Positions 1 to 15,000 of a DNA stretch of 64,000 bases are shown here, piece by piece (the stretch's first letter is position 1; every line of letters begins with the position of its first letter). The notes under the pieces were generated by a model. The model did no database searches. It was not told the DNA's origin and saw only the letters and a list, made by a program, of their open reading frames with translations. The translations under genes and the position numbers were made by a program. The DNA comes from Sisyra terminalis (Eukaryota; Arthropoda; Insecta; Neuroptera; Sisyridae). Location: contig OY292278.1 of assembly GCA_958496175.1 (NCBI GenBank), positions 35,278,001 to 35,342,000 on the forward strand, given 5' to 3'.

Positions 1-3000
1 AACATTAGTGATATTAAAAGCTGGTTAAAGACGCAGCCCGATGCAGATGCTGAATCGGCCCATACCATCCTCTGCATGCCGATTGTTAATGGGGAAAAGA
101 ACGTGATTGGAGTGGCACAACTCATTAACAAAGCGAACAATGCCCTCTTTACCGACGGCGATGTCTCCCTTTTTGAAGCTTTTGCAATTTTCTGTGGCCT
201 TGGTATTCATAACACACAAATGTATGAAAACGCCTGCAAGTTGATGGCCAAGCAAAAGGTAAAAGCTCAAGAAGTCAAGCTCGACCAAACAGTAATTCTT
301 CTTTTTTCGGTTATAGGTGGCGTTAGAATGTCTTTCGTACCATGCAACCGCCAGCAATGAAGCAACTTTAAAGCTTACACGTGAACCAATTCCTTCGGCC
401 GAAAGCTACAACCTATACAGCTTTAAGTTCATTGATTTCGAGCTTTCCGACGATGACACGTGTCGCGCAACCCTACGAATGTTCCTGCAGTGCAACTTGG
501 TGGAGCAGTTTCACATTCCATATGATGTAAGTAAGCGATAAGAATTTCGCGTGATTAACCGAAGAATTGCGTGCTCACGTATTAAGCTCCTTCTTGGGAA
601 ATTCCCAACAGAAAAAAAAAACGTGCTAGAAAATTCCAAATTCTTGATTGTATTTTCCCCAAAAATTTATGGTTAGAAAAATATGTAACAACGATAATAA
701 AGCTTAAAAGCTTTTCTATTATGGAATCAATAAATTTAATTTACGAGATTGAATTTACAAATTTTTTTTTAAAAGATTGATATGAAACGATTTTCCTTCT
801 AAATTATAGGTTTAATGAGTTTATAAAATTCTTATTGGTCTGAATTTATTTCACCCATAAATATAGTTTTGGGGCGTTTTAACGTCAGCCTACCTATAAA
901 ATCTGTAGTTATCAATCTTTTTATAGGTATTTATAATTTCACGATATTCTAGAAAAAAAATGTTTTACTATATCTTCCTTTAAGGCGGTATAATGCATAT
1001 CATTAACATACATAAGCTCATATATTATAAATCTCTAATTTAGGACAAAAGGTTACGCAACAAAATCAAAAATATAATATTTATTTCTGAAAAAAATTGT
1101 ATAGTTTTCAAGTTTCACTAGATATCTCTATGTATTCATTAAGGGGCTATCTTAAGATTAACGTATACAAATTTTGTATTAGAACCCCAGAAGTCTTATT
1201 TGTTAGATTCATTAAGTGGCGCATGGATAAGTTTGAACTTTCCACTAGAAAACTTGGGAGATTCTGGAATAATGTTTCTTAGCCTGAAGTGCGGGAAAGT
1301 ATTTTTGCGGTGCGGAGAAGTCCCTAAAAATACAAATTATGAAAATTTTGGTAATAAATTTTGCAAAAAAAATTATTTCTTACAACTCAGATTACACTCA
1401 CTAATGACATTTTTCAATGAGGTATGAAGACCTATTTTTAGAATTAAAAAGAATGCGGCTCTCTTAAAAGGTTAAGAAACACTGTTCTGGAAGAATAACA
1501 TTTTTAAGCTACTTAGAAGATGAAAGTTTCCAGAAGTAAATGGTACCGTATCATTTAATAATTATAATTGTAGAGAAATGTTTGTATGTCGGCAAAGACA
1601 TATAAAAAATAATATATTAAACACATACATATGAATGAAAATCAAATATTATAAAGATTGTCTCATATAAGAACTAACTGATTGTTGTCATTTGGTTCAA
1701 CTGTCAATTATTTTCATTTATCAACTGTGTTAGCGTTGGCTGTGAATATTTCACGGATAGCTACTAGTGATTAAAAAAATTCATACCAAAACTTAAATTT
1801 AATGCGTTTCAATTGTTCTTCAAAATCGGCACAAACTTTCATGGCAACCTAGTAAAATCATAATTATCCCATTCAGATTTAAAAATTGAGTATTTTTCTT
1901 TTACTTCTAATATCAAAACATGAGTCGATGATTGGCTTTACGTGATAATAGGTTGATACTTAGGTAGATTTTTGAAATCTTTGGAGAAAAAAAACACCTT
2001 TGAATTCCTTTAACATCGCTTTTTATGAATAAAATTACAGAAAATTTTATCTTTATGTAAAGTTTTCATTCATACTAATGATTAACTGTCTTTTAAATTT
2101 AATTTTATGTTAATTTTTATGTTTTAAATTTAAGATATGAATAACTATCATACAGTACTATAATGGGGTGATATTTCAGATTTTTATCTGGCCCCCACCA
2201 GAGATATTGAGCTCAGAAAATTGTAAATTTTGAAAATTTCCAAATTTTGTTATTTTTTATTTTAAAAAGGCTTAAAGTCTCAGATTTCAAATTTTGTTTT
2301 TGAATACAACTAGTACCTAATTGTTGTAAAAAAAAATTAACGTGTAGACTCTTTCCCTTTCTTCACAATCTTTCCGTGAAAATTGGAGTTTTTACAAATA
2401 AGAGCTAAAAATTTAGGCTGAAATTTCACACCTTACAATTACATTTAAGTAAAAACGTCTTGTTACAACCTTATAGCTTATATTTTCATGAACCCACTGC
2501 TTTTAGTTTCATTTTGATAGGACAAATAGGGCCTGAGATAATCAAGTTTCCGCAAACCCTTAAAAGTGCGAAAATGTCTGCGCCTAGTAAAACTAATATG
2601 GCCACCACTGGAAAACTAAAAACAATAAAATTAAAATAATGATGAATTTGAACTACTAACATGTTGGGGTGATAGCAAAAAAAATTAAGATTTAAAAAAA
2701 ATATTCAAGCGACCAGTGCTGGACCGACTGAATTGGACTGGACACATCAATGTTTTTATTGTTATTTACCGACGCCTTAAAGCTACCTTTGTAGCTTTTG
2801 TAAATTTTTATAATTTTGCCCACAATATAATTTATATATTGTTTAAACATTATAATGTAGTTAATTTCCAGTAACTTAGTGCAGTCGAATAAATTTATTT
2901 TACCATAATACAGTGTATTAAATCTAAAATTCAAGATTATGACTTTATGTTTGTAGTTTACTTTTGTAAATTATATTACATTAATAACACCACAATATAT

Positions 3001-6000
3001 TTTATATATTGTAACACTACTAATTGAGTTCTGTTTTGTCCGGTCATAAGTAAAATTTTTGTCAATCCAGCCCTGCGTTTTTTTTTCCTTTTAAACTCAT
3101 ACTATTTCAAGCAGAAACTTTATTTCAAAGGATTTAAAAGGAAAAATCGACTTCATTATTAAAAACAGCTTTTACAAAGTCAGTAACCTGAACCTTAATA
3201 AAGTGTTTATTGTCAAGATTGAAGATCAAGTTATTCAGACGACAACTTGTTGTACATTGACATAGTAGTTGTTGAAAAACATTGCTGGAATTTGATATTT
3301 CAAAGAAAAACTTTTTGCAATTGTTCTAAACTATGCCACCCTGATCATATTATTACGACAATAAATGAAAATTTCGTATACTTAAACAATTTTTTAAGAT
3401 ACTTTTTAATAAAACAAAATTATTAATAGGTTTCAAGAATTTTTTTTTTAAAGTGCAATCAAAAGCTAAAAGCATCTTGGTTTAATTAAGTAAGGGTTTT
3501 TAACGCAATGGATTCAGAAAAGATATAAAAAGGAGAAAAAATATTCTTAGATACCAACCCTCTATACAATAACAAAAAATTTTCTCTTTCCCAAAAAAAA
3601 AAACACATTAGGCAAAATTTACATAAATTAAAACTCGAGAAAAAAATACGTCATTCTCTTCGCGCATTTCAATGTTCGTTCCAATTTCATCGTAAAAATT
3701 TTCAATTGCTTTGATACTTAAGAAAATAATAAGAAATATTTTACTTATTCACGATTTTCTTAAAAATACTCGTGAAAATTTTAATTTCGAATTTCCTTTT
3801 GCTTGGAATGAAAGAAGAGGAATCGATTCGGGGCTTTTATCAGACATTAATCATTCGAATAAAAAAATACTTTTTTATTTACACTTTTGGAAAAAAAAAT
3901 CTCCCAACGATAAAAATTATTTACTGAACGATTGCAAGGATCATTTAACGTAAGATATCACCCTTTCGGGACTCCATCTCCCATACGAACGCAGACAAAC
4001 GGAAAAATTTCCCGTTTATGTTTTTTCTCCAGATTGTACCTTGAAAAAAATGTATCTCACGTATTGCGTTCTTTTGCAAAATGCGAAAAACCGAAATCTC
4101 ATTTCCCAATGCATAACTATCAACAATGTGACACATTTTGCGTTGACGAATCGAAAATATAATTCGTCACGTTTTTCCTATTCAAGTCAACGAAGAAAGA
4201 AATTCAATCCGTTGCAAGAGCTTTCGCCTCACACCGTCCAATTCATTTCCAATATGAGTTCATTTACGAAAAGCTCGCAACAAAGTAAAGCACAATAAAT
4301 TGAACTTGTAATTAATTTCTAGACAACTTAAAGAAATTCGTTGCAAAATGAAAGCCCCCGTTTTTTCAAAGTCAGAAAAATATTTCTAGTGGAAACGAAA
4401 GCTTTAAACACATATTTACCTTGTAGACATTACTTAGGGATGAGAGCGAAACGAAAGATATGAACAAACACAAAAAAGACAAACGAAAAAAATGACTCGA
4501 TAAAACGAGTACGAGAGAATGAGACAAAGATAAAAGCTGGAGCTTTGATACCGCTAAAAGGGCTCATGCACATTTGAATTGAAAAGCTGCTCTTGAAATT
4601 GAAACGAAGCATCACTTCGCTTCTACCTCTCTAAATACAAAGCCCTCGGGAACTAAACTCACCGGCTGGAATGGGGGATGATCCCCTAAACTCCTTAGGA
4701 TCTCATAGCCGTCGCGCTCAACCCCATCACACGTATATATTATTCAAATTTTTTCATGTGAATGTGACAACATAGAGTGAATAGTTCGGTTAATTATTTC
4801 GACTTCAAAAAACCTCGAGATTTCTACTTTACTTATATCTTCTATACTGTTATTTTCGTACTTTTAATGTAAAAGCCCTAAAAGCTCACATGCTTAACAA
4901 AAACACAGATCGTAACCTACTCCAATTTAATCACCATTTCGAAACAGAATAAAACTTTACCGACAAAAATATCCATCGATTAGATTAAAGGTAATGAAAA
5001 GAATTTCAAAAACCCTAAATTTAAAGAATAAAAACGCTCGAAAGATATGGACAACCGTAAATGAAAAGTAAAAATTAAATGGTATTTAACACAAACCCTC
5101 AAATTTAGCAAAGATTGCTTAAGTAGAGGCCACAAAGATCAAATGTTTAGTAAGAGGAAATTAAAGAAGGAAAAATTTGTACAGGATTTAAAATTATTCG
5201 CATTTACATAGCCCCTGGGCCGACAGCTTTAAATTGCACTCGACTTCATTTTTTCACTGCTGAAATGAGGAAAACGAAATGGGAAAGGGGAGCATTTTTC
5301 TTCAGCAATGGCGTTTAATTTTTATGATTTGCCAGACGAAATATGTTACTTCATGTCTCAATTATACTTTCGGCATTAATTTCAACGCCTAAATCCGATT
5401 TCATATTTATACATTTTTGTTCGGTCCGGAGTTAAAGAATCAAAAAAATTGCGTTTGTACTTATGGCCGTACATAACAAGTTATAATTCTTTGTAAAAGT
5501 AAAGTTTTTTCTTGGATGAAGATTGAAACGTTCTTGTTTTATAACTAAAGCTTTTAACAGAATTTATTTCATTATTCACAACCGACATTGACACGACTAG
5601 CAAAAATAGTCAACTAAATGAAAATAGAATGACAGTTGAAACAAATGACAAGAAACAGTTTGATCAAATTTGAGATAGTGATTTTTAAATGTATACTTCT
5701 TTAGACCCACCACGAGAAGTAAAAAAATAAATGATACAAATTTTATTACGGCAGTTGATGTGAGCTGTTACGTTCACTAAACCGTACACAAATTTGAATT
5801 GAACTAAAAAAAATGCAAATTTGCATGTGCTCAATTGGGTGACTTCCGTTATATGTCTAATATTAACCAAAAGATAATATATATTTTTTTAAAACCGAAA
5901 GTAACTTTAATGATTCTCATTTTGTAAATTAGGTTTCCTTAGCACTGAATAAACTATTCGCTTAAATATTAACCAAATGTTTTGAATTTATAGCTGAGCT

Positions 6001-9000
6001 AAAATTTTCTTTTTTTATATATATATAAATAAATCGACCATCAGGATCTAGGTCCTATATACTTATATACTATATCCTATATACTATATCCTATATACTA
6101 TATCCTATATACTATATCCTACTATACTTGTTATATACCTCGGATCTGCCTACCACAGATAACACCTTGACGGGGACATTCGCGAACGATACGGTGATTA
6201 TGGCTACTCACGAGGACGCCTTAATTGCCTCTCAGTACCTCCAGCACCATTTAAACCTATTGGACACTTGGGCTGAAAAATGGAAAATCACTATCAATAA
6301 GTCCAAATCAGTCCAAGAGCTAAAATTGTAGTCAATTATTTTAAATTAATGTAATAATATGCAAATTTTGGTATAGAACGAAGAATATAAACATGTACGT
6401 GTGAGTAAAAACCAAATATAGTAATCATTGTCCCAAATTTGAAGCAAATCATTGCTGTCCTTTGTTTCAACTGTTATTTCGATTTCATTCAATAGGCAAT
6501 GTTTGTCATTTATCAGTTGTTTCAGCGTTGGCTGTGAATATTTTACGAGTAGCTACTAGTATTTTAAAGTTATAATAATGCAAATTTAGTTAAGAATCGT
6601 AGTTATGAAACTAGAATGGTTGAAATTTATTTCCAGGAAAAAAAAACTAGTTTTACAAGGAAGTATACCTTTTTACATGCGCCAAAAATACACACACCAT
6701 TTTTCTCCTCTGATGGGGTGTTTTAAGAAGTATATCTTCAATAAAACCGGTTACAAACGATTATTGTTACTTTGAACCGCTTATTTCCTCAAGAAGATTC
6801 ACCCTACTACGCTTTGAAGAATATTTTGACGTAACATATTATTATAGCATTTGCAGTTGTAGTGAAAACAACTTACAAATTTATAAAATATGCAAACGAC
6901 ATATTCAAAGAAAAGCCTCCATTCATTCGTCATTTTATATCATCGCCTTAGAAGCTACGCTGCCAACAAAAGACTCCGAAAAAAGGGTTTGAAGATTTAC
7001 CCCAAATAATCGTTGACTAGTTGTTATATCTAAGTTTAATGTGAGGATTAGTAGGACGGTAGGGATTGTTTTTTTTAATATTGATACTAAAAAATTAGTT
7101 GTTGGAAATTTGAAGTTATATCGTTCAACTTTTGGGGCCAATTAGAGAGGAGAAAGTTATATAGAAGTTCAATTGATATGGACGAAATTTGGGCTACTCT
7201 GTTGGTAAATCTGAGAGCTTTGGTTAGTCAACCATTAGTTGTCATTGTACAAAATTATAAGTTATTTTGTACAGCGATAACTAGTGGTTGGATATAGAGA
7301 CGTTTCGATATCCATAAGGTATCGATACTTACTCATTTAAGTAGTACTCAAATTGTTTTTTGATACTACCCATATGAGTACCCTTAAAGTATCGATACTT
7401 ACTCATATTGGTACATTTGTTTTAATTGCACTAATGTAAAATGGGAAACATTTCTTGGGAGTGATTGATATTTCCTTTTTTTAGCAAGTTCCAAAATAAT
7501 AGTCACAGATTGGAAGCTTTTGCAAGCACATGGAAGCACATGCGCGCCGTTCTTGATTCGATACCACCTACTTTCGTTTCGATAGTAGTTAGTATCGCAT
7601 GATTTATATCGATACTAAAAGTATTTAGTATTGATACAAAAGAATCAAGTACATACTCATATTTACTTATATAGGAATATCTTTAACTTAGCCTAACGTA
7701 GTCCAAACTTCATCCATATTTTAACAAAGAATTGGACTTCTGTATAAGTATCTCTTTTCTGTGGACAGTGCAAAGTATCAATATTTATAATAAGATTTCC
7801 ATTTTCTCTACAATCATAAGGAATAAAGTTTTTATACCTCTGGTCAGTCATTATACCTTCAGTTAATGCCAATAATTATTTTTTAAAAAAGCACTCTAAA
7901 AACCATTCTAAAAATTTTCCGTTTTACAACCATTCAATTTAATTTGAGGTCAAATATTTACAAATTTTTTTTCTAACCTATTTTAAGTTTGTGGACTTAT
8001 CAACTAACAAAGCAGACCTTTTTTGTAGATTAGTCATTCTATGGAAATATTGATAGTGAAATAGATGTTAATGTAAGTTAAGACCTTTAAAAAACATTAA
8101 AATTATTAAGACTCAAATATCATTTGCATGTCTAGATTAACGAAGAAAACTATGAAAACCTTTTTTGTACAGCTTTTAATTTTCTACAAAAAAGTGCTTA
8201 CTCTAGGCTAACTAGTAACATTGTTATTTTTTCACAAATAATTATAGTGAAAAAAATAGTTTATAAAAAGGGGTTGTTATGTATTTAAAAAAAACGCTTA
8301 TTAGTAGTGTCCGACCGAACTTTCGGTTTTGGTTTAGTTTCGGCCAAAAAACGAGTTTCGATTTCAGCTGTCATCAAGCCGAAACTACGACCGAAATCGA
8401 AACTGAATTCGTGAAATAGAAATGTTCAAAAATTATTGTTTTTCATTTATTATTTGATTCTTCAATTATAAAGACTGATAACTATCAGTTCATTCAAACA
8501 TTGTTTAATATTATCTTTAATATATTTTTTCAGCTCTAAAAAAACTGATCATAGTTTAAAAGAAATTGTTTTGTTTTTAAGATATAAGAAAGAGTACTTT
8601 CTTTTTTGTATATCTTAACATATTAAGTAAAAAGTAATTTTGTTTTGTAACATTTCTTTAGTATTTTGTGTTATGTGTAACTAATATTAAAAAGAAATAT
8701 TAGGAGCATTTCTTTCAAATCAACCCCTTATTTCAACATAAATAATTTTTTTGAAATATTAAATTATTATAATATGTTACGTTAATGATTAGCTCAAATA
8801 TTTGGGACTAAATAAAAGATTAATACCTTCAATACCTATAGAATTTAAAAGTAAAGCCTAACTAATTATGCTTAACTGTTTTTTCTACAAAAACATGACC
8901 TTATATGGAAGTATAAGTTTTAGTTTCGGTTTCGGTCGTAAAAACTAGTTTCGGTCGGATTTATTAGTAACTCTAACTTCTACACCGATTTGTTGGGTAG

Positions 9001-12000
9001 TAGTATTTTGTGACTAAATATTTTCAAATTTTTAGTGTTACACAAGAAATAGGCAACATGTTTGCTATTGATTTATTTTTAGTTCTACTAAAACAAATGT
9101 GGGAAAATATAAAAAAAGATAATTCAAATTTATTTTTAACATTTTTAAAAGCAAAATGAAGAGATTTTCAATTCATCTGTATATGTTTTTATGGTTTATA
9201 TGGATAAGAGTCATATTATTCTTTGCTTTGTATAATTTGTTAATATCTATAAATCTTGGGTATCGTCGCATATGGTCCATTTAGCAATAAGTATGAATAA
9301 TGTTAAAAATCGTTCTCTATTTTATCACAAATTTGTTAAAAATTCACAGACAAAAAGTTGATGTTGAATGTGATTTATTAGTTTTGTGAATGTGAGATAT
9401 GTAATGTTGTAATGGAATTATCTCTGTTTTAAATTATGGGGTTGATCGGTGGTTGGGTGTTGCAGGTTCTCTGTCGGTGGATATTGAGCGTGCGGAAAAA
9501 TTATCGCCCCGTTAAATATCATAACTGGCGTCACGCGCTCAATGTAGCCCAAACGATGTTCGCGATGCTGAAAACGGGCAAGATGGAGAGATTTATGACC
9601 GATCTGGAAATACTGGGACTGCTTGTCGCCTGTCTGTGCCACGATCTGGATCATCGGGGAACGAACAACGCATTCCAAACGAAAACCGAGTCACCACTTG
9701 CCATCCTCTACACGACCAGCACCATGGAGCACCACCACTTCGACCAATGTGTCATGATTTTGAACAGCGATTGTAACAACATTTTTCAGGTATCCTTTTT
9801 ATCTTTTATTCTAGCACTAACTACAAAACTACAATTTAAGATAGTAGACTTTAAAAAAATGGAGAGCTTTTTGAGCTTTTTAGAGAGGATTTTGAATCAA
9901 CAAATGAAAGATATTGTTCTAAAAAAAGTATTTTAAACCAAAAACATTTAACTATCGAAGCAAAAAATGTCTTTTTTCACCCACTAGTTCTTCTGAAGCC
10001 GATATATTTGATGCATTTGTAACCCGTAAGCTTCCGAAAAATGAACTAAACAGATTGTTAAACTTAAATACCTTCTTAACAAACGACAATGGCGTCACTA
10101 TCGTTGACCATACTTGCAATATACTCAAATATAGTAATACTCTTCATCTTTGAGGAAATTTATTTTTGATTGGAAAAGGGAACCCGAGGTATTCCCATCT
10201 CCAATTGAAAATATTTCCACTTTTAGCGTAATACGTTTCGTTTAATAAGTGATAGCTCAGGAAAAAGTTTTCTCATTCCGACTAAATGACGCCAAATGGA
10301 AGAAGGGAAATGCAAGCGATGCAGGATAACCGGAAAATTTATTTGCAGCGAATGCATTGAACTTTCCCTCCCATTTATGATTTTATTTTTTGTTCATTTG
10401 ATTTTATAGGAAATAACGAAAACTTCCCGATACAAACCTCATATTTTATAAACAATTTTATTCACCCTTAACTTTGTCCTTTTTTATGTTTTCCTCGCTT
10501 AATTTTTTTTTTTCAAAATTCATTTTTTTTTATTCTATAATCGATTGAAAGGCAAACTCTTACTTTTAAGGAGACTAGAAAGCAATGCCGTTGTTTTTAT
10601 CAACATAAAATTAAAACACAAAATTTTTAAATTTGAATTTTGAATCATTGATAGTTACTCTAAATATCATCAACCTTTTAACATCTAGTATGCCAATTTT
10701 TAATGCCAAATAATTAAAAATCAAATGATTTCTAGAAAAGAAATCTAAAAATCATATTTTGAACATCATTTAAGTTTACATTTTTTTACCATTTATATAT
10801 TGTTGTTCCCATTGAAATAAATGAAAATCCGAAAGATCAACTTTAGACGATTATGGTGGGAAAAGCAATACCATCCACCCTTAATTTATTAATATTTTCA
10901 AGGGTTTTTCTTGTGCAGAAAAGCTTTGCATTAGTGTAGCGGAAAAAAGTTTTCTCTATTAACAATTCTTGGGAACTTTTGAGTACTTGGTTGGGCAACC
11001 AGGATTAATTAGGATCATTTGACAGCCCTTCAACTGTTTGACAGAGATTTGGTACCACTTCCTCCCTTGCCATCGTATTTTTTAAAGATTTTATCATTCT
11101 TTGTTGGTAGGAGTTAAAGAACTCTAAGGTTATTGAATTTGAACTTAAAAAACCCATTTGATATTAATCTAATGTATATGTAATTATCTGTGTATAAATC
11201 TAATGTACTTAAACCAGATAAATCGTTCAAACATGAAAAAAATCTTTGGGGATCGATCTTTATCCTTGGAACTACGATTAACAATGATCAAGTGCTATGT
11301 GTTCCTAATTTTCCTGTACAGAATGGAAGGATGGATTCTAATCTAGAGTCTGGAAGACAATATTATTGCATTTTAAATGTGGGTGTATCGTCGAATCCTG
11401 GCGATTTGGGGGGGGGGGTCACGTGCGAAATGAGGAAGTATTAGCTAGGCCAAATACCAACAAAACTCTTATGATTTCCACAAAGAAGAGAACTTCTTTG
11501 GCCGTATTATATGTAAGAAGAAATATCACCTTCTCCAGCTCATCATTTAGGGTCGAATTGAAGGAAGAAGAGCTTTAGAAAGAAGAAGAACATCCTGGAT
11601 AGCCAATCTTTGTGGGTGGTTTGGAAAAAGCACGAGAGAACTTTTCCACGTTGCAGTCTTTAATTAAAAGTGATGATAATCGCCAATTTTCAACATTGAA
11701 AAAGTTTCAGAAAAAAAGGAATACATTAGGATAAATATACTACTCTGTAAAATTCGATGGTCATACAATACCTTCGGGTATTGTATTATCTAACCATAAT
11801 AAATATTCTTTAATGTTTAAGAAGTAAACCAGTCACTCTAATCATAAAATATTTTTAGTATGACTTTGAAATAACTCATAAGTCAATAAATGGCCAATTT
11901 AATGTCCATATGTCCAGAAACGATATTAACTTCCGGCCTCCCAAATATTTCAATTTCATTAGATTCCATTCGAAGAGAAATAACCAACAAGATTTCAAAT

Positions 12001-15000
12001 GTATTTATTTGAATTATCCAATCCATTGCATTGGAGTTATTTGAAAAATCCAAAGAATTGGGTTTGTTGAATCGAATAAAAACCACTCGTGGATGTTAGG
12101 AATAGTATTTAAAACGCTGATTACAAAAATCAAACGGAAATACGTCCTGCAGCACAAAACTATAAATATAAACGAAGTTTTTTTTCACTTGAATTGCTTT
12201 TGACTATATCCTTGTAAAACGCTTTCAAAATGTCAAAAAAATTTTTTTTAGTTTTCGGAAGATTTATAAGTAAATTCATGCATTTATTATGGATTGATAA
12301 ATAAATTACTTTAAACACACAAAACATTCAAAGATACTTTCGGAAAGTATCTAGATACTAGATAAGTTACATTTTTATAAAGTGTCCGAAGTTACTTTGA
12401 GTATCTAGTTACTCTTAAAAAAAGGAACCTAAATACTTACCTTAAGTTACTTTTAGGATACTTAAAATGATCCTTTTTTTGTTACATTGCATATTTTGTA
12501 TCATTATATGTACTAAGCTTCATAACGTATTAGATAAAGTTGTAAGGCATTCAGAAAATGATTTTTTTACCTTTAATTTAATTCAAGAAAAACGAGTATG
12601 TATGTATAATCCCTAGTAAGCACAAAGGATTTTAAAAACGATAGAAGATTAATAAAAAAATAATTGTTTTAGTTGAATCTTTTTAAACAACATAAAACTC
12701 TGTACCTAATATCTTGGAATCTAAGTTACTATTTGGTATTTAAGGCTCTTTTAAGTTGCAAGATACAGTTCTTTTTAAAAAGTATCAAAGATACTAGTTA
12801 ATTTTTGCCAAAAAATTAAGGAACTAAGATACAGTATCTTAGTTAGTTTAAAGTAACTATGTAATTACATCTTGTAATTTATGTACTTAGATTCCGAGAT
12901 GCCGAGAGATTAGATACAGAGTTTATGCTTACTTTGTTTTATACGACTTCTACTAATCTTCTATCGTTTTCAAAGTGTATCGTGTTTACTGGGGATTAGA
13001 CATACATACTTTCCTTCTTTCTAAATTATTAAAGATAAAAAATACATTATCTGATTACCCAGCAATTTTACCGGATACTTAACAAAACTTCGTGTATACA
13101 AAAAATACAAAGTATTTTTAAAAGTAACTAAAAGAAAGTATTGTAACTAAACGTAAGTAAATGTTCCATTTTTTTAAAAGTAACTTAATACCCAAAGTAA
13201 CTTCGATTATTTTTTGGTCACCGGTTATTTCAGGGTTGGAAATTTTTAGGCTCCTAAAACTCTGAACCCCTTGGATGCAACCCAGTCGACCCCTATAAGT
13301 AATCCGGCCCTGGTAAAGTTGATTCCTTTTCTTAACAGCCCTTGTCAACAATTCTTATTTTCTATTATCCTTTATTATTGGGTGTCTTCTTGGTTTTCCT
13401 TCTTTAGCACCCAGTCTTTATTAATTTAATTTAAAAATGTAACCTTTTCAATAATAGCTTTTTTTCTTGTTAACGCATTGACTTCTATTATTGAAACCAA
13501 ATAATAGTTTCTTCAATACTATCCAGGACAAGTAAGTGATCGAAATTTGATCCCAGCTAGTGCACACTTCTAATTTACGATCCCAGACATAATGGGGTTG
13601 TACTATGACTGATATATAATAATGATCCAAACAATAACTTTTATTCAATCCGGGTTTCAACTTCCCATAAAACTCCTTAATTCCTAGTGGTGTAACTTTT
13701 TCCTGATAAGAAGGAACACACTTTGTTAGAATTTTATTTCGATATTTTCATTATTATTTTATTTTTATCGCACTTTTATGGAGTCATTAAATCGAAAACT
13801 TTACGATTTTATTATGAGACCTCTCATAAAGATGTTAAATTTGTTTGAAATATTTTAACGAAATACGATCAAGTCGAAGACATTTCTCCCTTTTTACCAG
13901 AAAATGACTTATAAATTTACAAAAAAAAATCAATATTAATACCATAAATATTTTTAGGGCTGTTTTTTCCAATGAAAATTTTTGTGTTATTGGATTTTGA
14001 TACAATTATTATTATTGATAAATTATAGTGTTAATTTTTAATCAATTTCATTTCTATAAACTGATAATAAAACTTGTAAAAAATACTTTCGCTTCTATTT
14101 CCTTCTTTTCTCACTTTACTTTAAATGAAAAACGATCCTTTCTTCTTTCCCCATTTTTTCAAGAAAAATTGCTGTTTTTTTTTTGTTCAAAAATTGATTA
14201 AGTTTGAATTTTCAGCTGTAGCTGTAAGTTTAAGGGGTGAAACCCGCCTAACAATATTGAACACTTTCATACTTCTGTTTCATATTGAAAAATAAAAGAA
14301 AACAAAGGAACAAAATGGATAAAAGTTATTTCATTTTTTTTTCGGAAAATGTGTTATGAAATATTTACCATATTTTATTAAATTTTTTTATTCCAAAATT
14401 GAAATATTGAAAAAACAAATGAATAACTCCTGCAAAAGGAAAAAAAATCAATTTGTCATTTTTATGCATGAATTTTTCTTTCCTTTATTTTTCATTTGTT
14501 TCATAACTACTTTATTTCTACAAAGCAGAACCAACTTTTATCATATTTTCATATTTATTCTATTATAGAGTTGCACAAACTATTATATTACTTCTATATG
14601 AGTCCCGAAGCTATATGGTTTTATTATTATAAGTTGCAAAAACAATAAATCGTCGCATAAATTAAATTTAATATTCACCAAATATAAATCAAAAATAAAC
14701 AAATACTTTGGAAAAGCAAAGGAGAAATAGAAACGAAAGAAAAAACCTGAACAATAACTTAAAGAAAACTTTTTGAATTATCTTTTATAGATCATTCTTG
14801 GTGTAATGCCTCTAACTACGTATTTTGATTGCTTGGCAATCAATAACCATTAAATATCGCTAGATCTTTAAAAACTTCTGTTGTGTACTTAAATGATACG
14901 TTTTACAAAAAAAGTTCATCGAAACGATATTCCTACTCGAAATTTGTTGGTAATTTTTCTGAATGACACTAAAATAGTATAGTACAGATCAGAAATAAGT

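Larger units (their letters stand above)
527..9465 (+). other. 8.9 kb Pde6 intron, repeat-rich
   Basis: Donor GTAAGT at 527, acceptor TGCAG ending at 9465. No second gene is convincing here. It contains a 50-base repeat pair (1716 and 6508), a possible hAT-like element (2714-3075), a LINE remnant with a minisatellite (6041-6331), a TATCGATA-rich repeat (7290-7680) and a hAT-like element with target duplication (8307-8961). I see nothing definite in 3080-6040. Confidence 0.85.

Noticed and set aside
10840..11120. Possible degenerate transposase (minus strand, around [17 protein letters not shown])
   Set aside because: Frame broken and no diagnostic catalytic motif; I could not assign it to any superfamily.
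13231..13311. 80-base element with CAGGGTTGGA and TCCGGCCCTG ends
   Set aside because: Ends look hAT-like, but flanks show no target duplication and the unit is too short to separate from a lone terminus.
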